DNA of 49,983 bases. It comes from Nesterenkonia alkaliphila. GTDB taxonomy: Bacteria; Actinomycetota; Actinomycetes; Actinomycetales; Micrococcaceae. Positions 43,235 to 49,983 of this stretch are shown here, piece after piece. Under the pieces are notes generated by a model. That model had not been told where the DNA came from. It saw nothing but the letters and a program-made list of their open reading frames with translations, and made no database searches. Both the position numbers and the translations under genes were made by a program. Positions within the stretch are counted from its first letter, which is position 1. The number at the start of each line of letters is the position of its first letter. The DNA is taken from contig NZ_WRPM01000024.1 in NCBI RefSeq assembly GCF_009758175.1, positions 1 to 49,983 of the forward strand, written 5' to 3'.

Positions 43235-44190
43235 CCGAGACCTACCAGGTGCCGCCCCAGCTGGGCGGGCAGCGGGCCGACGCCGTGGTGGCCGGTCTCT
43301 GCGCCGCCTCCCGCACTGAGGCCGCCGGCTGGATCGCCGAGGGCCGGATCACCTGGGCCGAGGATCGCAGCCAGCACCATGTGCAGGGCGGCCGGGCCGC
43401 CGGGGCTGCGGTGAAGAAGTCGGAGAAGCTGCCCGCCGGTGCCCTGATCACCGTGGACGAACCCGAGCCGGTGGATCCGGCCGAGATCAAGGTGGAAGCT
43501 GTGCAGGATATGAGGCTGCTGTACCAGGACGAGGATCTGGTGGCTGTGGACAAGCCGGTGGGCGTGGCCGCCCACCCCTCACCCGGATGGCAGGGGCCCA
43601 CCGTGATCGGCGGACTGCTGGCAGCGGGGGTGGAGATCGCGACCTCCGGAGCGCAGGAGCGCCGCGGCATTGTGCACCGGCTGGATGTGGGCACCTCCGG
43701 GGTGATGGTGGTGGCCAAGACCGAGGGGGCCTACTCGGTGCTCAAGGATGCCTTCCGGGACCGCACCCCGGCCAAGACCTACCATGCGCTGGTCCAGGGG
43801 CTGCCAGACCCGCATGAAGGCACTATCGACGCCCCTATCGGCCGGCATCCCGGCCATGATTGGCGCTTCGCGGTGATCGACGGCGGCCGCGAGGCCCGTA
43901 CCCACTACCGGCTACTGGAGGCCTACGGGCGGGCCAGCCTGATGGACATCAGCCTGGAGACCGGACGCACGCACCAGATCCGGGTGCATTTCTCAGCCCT
44001 GGGCCATCCCTGTGCCGGGGACCTGACCTACGGGGCGGATCCCACCCTGGCAGCAGAGCTGGGCCTGACCCGGCAGTGGCTGCACGCCGTTGAACTTGGC
44101 ATCGACCACCCGATCACCGGGGAACGGCTGAGCATCCGCAGTGACTACCCCGCAGACTTATCCGAGGCGCTGAGCATCCTGGAGAGCTAG
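43231..44190 (+). CDS. rluD: RluD-family 23S rRNA pseudouridine synthase
   Basis: A 319-residue RluA-family enzyme that isomerises uridines in 23S rRNA. An N-terminal S4-like domain (GQRADAVVAGLC onward) precedes the catalytic domain. The active-site motif HRLDVGTSG has catalytic Asp152, and KPVGVAAHPSPG and LETGRTHQIRVHFSALGHPCAGD are conserved. Actinobacteria usually encode it between lspA and dnaE, as here. It overlaps lspA by 4 nt and ends nine bases before dnaE, which has its own AGGAGG site. Confidence 0.93.
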   Translation: MTETYQVPPQLGGQRADAVVAGLCAASRTEAAGWIAEGRITWAEDRSQHHVQGGRAAGAAVKKSEKLPAGALITVDEPEPVDPAEIKVEAVQDMRLLYQDEDLVAVDKPVGVAAHPSPGWQGPTVIGGLLAAGVEIATSGAQERRGIVHRLDVGTSGVMVVAKTEGAYSVLKDAFRDRTPAKTYHALVQGLPDPHEGTIDAPIGRHPGHDWRFAVIDGGREARTHYRLLEAYGRASLMDISLETGRTHQIRVHFSALGHPCAGDLTYGADPTLAAELGLTRQWLHAVELGIDHPITGERLSIRSDYPADLSEALSILES

Positions 44191-44199
44191 GAGGAACCT

Positions 44200-47727
<3,528 letters not shown>

Positions 47728-47736
47728 ACTTGGAAT

Positions 47737-48237
47737 ATGTTCTGCCCCTTTTGCCGCCACGACTCCTCTCGGGTAGTGGATTCCCGCACCCTGGAGGACG
47801 GTTCGGGCATTCGGCGCCGCCGCCAGTGCCCCCAGTGCTCCAAACGCTTCACCACTGTGGAGACCACCAGTCTGAGCGTGATCAAACGCTCCGGTGCTGC
47901 TGAGCCCTTCGACCGGGCCAAGGTGATCAACGGGGTGCGCAAAGCTTGCCAGGGCCGGCCCGTGACCCCAGATGATCTCGCGGTGCTGGCCCAGGAGGTG
48001 GAGGAGACGGTGCGTGCCTCCGGCAATGCCGAGGTGGACGCCAATGATGTGGGCCTGGCCATTTTAGGCCCGCTGCGCCGCCTAGATGTGGTGGCCTATC
48101 TGCGCTTTGCCTCCGTGTACCGGGGCTTCGACAATCTGGACGATTTCGAAGCCGCAATCCAGGAGCTGCGCCGCGAGGAGCTGGAACCGGAGGGGGCCGC
48201 CGCAAAGGTGGTGCAACCCCGCTTCGGATTCAGGTAG
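47737..48237 (+). CDS. nrdR: NrdR transcriptional repressor of ribonucleotide reductase genes
   Basis: A 166-residue regulator. The zinc ribbon is [17 protein letters not shown]...[16 protein letters not shown] with four cysteines. An ATP-cone domain ([24 protein letters not shown], parts VIKRSG and [14 protein letters not shown]) senses ATP/dATP. A C-terminal tail follows. It controls nrd operons through NrdR boxes; no such operon lies in the window. It starts nine bases after dnaE and ends at a strong terminator. Confidence 0.95.
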   Translation: MFCPFCRHDSSRVVDSRTLEDGSGIRRRRQCPQCSKRFTTVETTSLSVIKRSGAAEPFDRAKVINGVRKACQGRPVTPDDLAVLAQEVEETVRASGNAEVDANDVGLAILGPLRRLDVVAYLRFASVYRGFDNLDDFEAAIQELRREELEPEGAAAKVVQPRFGFR

Positions 48238-48249
48238 GATAAAACCCGT

Positions 48250-48304
48250 ACCGGCGGTGTGTCTCTTCAGGGGAAGGTTGAGACCACCGCCGGTTTCTTC
48301 TTCA
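48250..48304 (+). terminator. Strong hairpin terminator after nrdR
   Basis: ACCGGCGGTG and GTCTC pair with GAGAC and CACCGCCGGT, giving a 15-bp stem with one bulged base and a 14-nt loop. TTTCTTCTTC follows. The gene on the other side converges, so the structure may insulate both. Confidence 0.85.
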
Positions 48305-48327
48305 GACCGGGTCTAACGGGTCAGGCG

Positions 48328-49411
48328 CTAACAGTCGCGGCCGGGCAGTTGGAGCCCCCCGCTGCCCGGCGGGCGCAGCGTGAGGAAACGGCTATATGCC
48401 CGGACGGGAGCATGTGCCCCCTCACGGACCACAGAATCAACATCCCCCGGGTGGCGCGAGACGTAGAACAACGTGTCAGTCAGCTGGCGTACCTCCCAGC
48501 CTGAGTCCCAACTGACCTCCACGTTCTCGGGCCGGCACACCCACTGGTTGAGCGAGACATAGAACCCCCAGGGCATATAGGTCTGTGCTGTAGTCCAGGC
48601 CTCCACGGTCAGCGGGAGGTAGTAGTCACCCGCGTTGGGCCCGACTGAGACCTCATAGCTGAAGGTCCCGAACCTCACCGGCGGCACCGGCACATTGACC
48701 AGGCACATTTCTGCTTCCACACTCCCGCCGGGCGGGATCGGGGCAGCGTTGGCCTGGGGGCCGCTGGTGCCGCGGATATCCCAGTCCCCTCCGGGCCGGT
48801 CAGCATCGGGTTCGAATCCGCCGTTGTCCCAGTCGGTCTCCCACAAGCCCATAGTGGTCGGAGTTGTAGCCGTAGTGATAGTTGGGCTGGCCATCGGTGC
48901 CGTAGGGCTCCCATCCCCAGAACGGCGGCTGGGTGGTATCGAAGGTGGCCTCCCACCACAACTCCTGGCTGCTGTTCTCATTGCGCACCTCGAACCGGTA
49001 GCAGAAGACCATCCCCGGGGTGTGGTTCTGTGAGTGCGGGGGAAGCACCGGCTCCACATCAGTGCCCGGAGCGGTTTCCGGGACCAGCCCGGCCAGCTCC
49101 TCCAGCTCGGCGATGCGCTGGGCATCCTCGTACTGGTTGACCGTCTCGATGAGCGTCTCCTCGTCCAGATGCTCCAGCAGCTGATCGAGGCGCTGCTCAA
49201 TGTATTCGGGGGTCCACTCCTCCAAGAGGCTTCCGGGGTCAGTGGGCCCGGGGGAGGGAGCCTGGTACTCCAGGTGCACGGTGGCCGATTGGCTGTCTAC
49301 CCACTGGGCGTCAGTGAGGACAGGAGCCGAAGACAACAGCACTGCAAGACCGGCAGAGGCGAGGGTGCCGGCCACCACTGCGGTGCCCGCCAGGTTCCGG
49401 TGCCTGCTCAT
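48328..49411 (-). pseudogene. Secreted protein gene with a single-base frameshift, coupled to a SipW-type peptidase
   Basis: From ATG 49411 the frame runs through a signal-peptide-like N-terminus (hydrophobic residues 9-30), an acidic helical part (EYIEQRLDQLLEHLDEETL) and a Trp/Tyr-rich region ending GYNSDHYGL near 48847. There it shifts and would stop at 48800. The +1 frame continues with equal quality as WETDWDNGGFEPDADRPGG and on to the stop at 48328. One extra G in the GGG at 48847-48849 (CCC on the plus strand) explains it; the restored protein would be 360 residues. The C-terminal half looks like a beta-rich extracellular domain with few cysteines. The family is not recognised. It may be a pseudogene, a sequencing error or a +1 recoding site. 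It shares an ATGA with the peptidase frame. Confidence 0.68.
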
Positions 49412-49911
49412 GCCGGTGGACGCCGCTGTTCGGCTTTTCTGGGCCAGAAGGCCCAGGTGACCAGGGCCGTGGCGGCGATGGTGATGCTGCCCAGCACATA
49501 GGGGTTGTTCATCGTGTTCAGGGGCTGGGCCAGTCCCGGCACTGAGAACAGCACCCGCCGGGCCTCGGTGATGCTTTAGGGGTGGGGGTCCTCTGTGGTG
49601 TTGGCATCTCCCTGCATGCGGATGATCCGCTCCTGGGCGTGGCTGCCCTCGGTGACGGCGGTGACCCGGTGGGTCACCGGGAGTTCGCCTTCCCGGTCCA
49701 CGGTGAGGATGTCTCCCACCTGAACCTCGGTGGCTTGGATCTCCTGGACCACGGCCACCGAGCCGGTGGGGATCGTGGGCTCCATGGAGCCGGTCCGGAA
49801 CATGATCAGCGAGATATTGAGCGTATAGGCCAGGATCACCAGCACCATGCACACCGAGCCTGCCGCGGCGGCCAGCCACAGCAGGGTTTCGGTGATGAAT
49901 CTGCGGATCAT
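49408..49911 (-). pseudogene. SipW/ER-type signal peptidase I with an in-frame TAA at codon 112
   Basis: ATG 49911 opens 111 residues with an N-terminal membrane span (about 10-32). They contain the catalytic Ser42 in RTGSMEPTIPTGS, the His81 base in LPVTHRV (ER-type Ser-His dyad) and GDANTTEDP. TAA follows at 49578-49576. The same frame then continues as SITEARRVLFSVPGLAQP, a second membrane span (VLGSITIAATALVTWAFW) and a stop at 49410-49408. That stop overlaps the next gene as ATGA. The conserved continuation and coupling show the intact gene had 167 residues. The short product keeps both catalytic residues, so partial function is possible. SipW-type peptidases mature TasA/camelysin-like exported proteins, and the neighbour is a plausible client. 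Confidence 0.75.
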
Positions 49912-49983
49912 TCGGAGGTTCCTAGTGGTCCGTCTCTGATTTAGCTTGCCATTTCGGTGAGTTTCGCTCGTGCTCGGCGGGTT
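49912..49983. other. Window edge; possible 3' end of another minus-strand gene
   Basis: On the minus strand one frame reads TRRARAKLTEMAS and stops at TAA, and another reads PAEHERNSPKWQAKSETDH and stops at TAG. Either could be the end of a gene lying to the right. Too short to decide. Confidence 0.2.

Overview
The window looks like chromosome of a high-GC Gram-positive actinobacterium, most likely in the Micrococcales. It holds a complete actinobacterial division and cell-wall (dcw) cluster from mraZ to divIVA, flanked by genes that sit near the same cluster in Mycobacterium tuberculosis (plsC, fadD15, class II DAHP synthase, a pknL-like kinase, polyprenyl synthase, DUF3040). MurE carries DDDPHGED where diaminopimelate-adding enzymes have DNPR, which hints at a non-diaminopimelate peptidoglycan. 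No species call is possible from sequence alone.

Region 1 (1 to about 13200) reads as the right part of an integrative mobile element. It has a MobF relaxase-helicase running off the left edge, a palindrome upstream of it, and an IS30 element that splits a small reading frame. Next come five packed genes for thiol-disulfide exchange and system II cytochrome c assembly (tlpA-like lipoprotein, ccdA, resB, dsbA-like, ccsB). A leaderless metal-resistance operon follows: cmtR, a CtpG-like P1B ATPase, cadD and a second, divergent lspA. The block ends at a copy of a tRNA-Leu 3' end (13176-13198) followed by a terminator, the expected trace of integration into tRNA-Leu. Leucine codons are mostly CTC here and mostly CTG in the chromosomal part.

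Region 2 (13287-22380) is chromosomal: plsC acyltransferase (-), a small membrane protein, fadD15-like acyl-CoA ligase, class II DAHP synthase, then polyprenyl synthase and Ser/Thr kinase as a minus-strand pair divergent from dinB with only 12 bp between start codons, and a DUF3040 protein ending in a terminator.

Region 3 (22540-43234) is the dcw cluster, all on the plus strand: three phased MraZ boxes, mraZ, rsmH, ftsL, ftsI, murE, murF, mraY, murD, ftsW, murG, murC, ftsQ, a 383-bp leader with a strong palindrome, ftsZ, pgeF, yggS, sepF, yggT, divIVA and the housekeeping lspA. Most neighbours from rsmH to ftsQ overlap by 4 nt, so translation is probably coupled. DivIVA has an 8-copy 11-residue repeat.

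Region 4 (43231-49983) has rluD, dnaE and nrdR, closed by a strong terminator. Then, on the minus strand, come a SipW-type signal peptidase gene with an in-frame stop and a translationally coupled secreted-protein gene with a single-base frameshift: a decaying or recoded secretion module.
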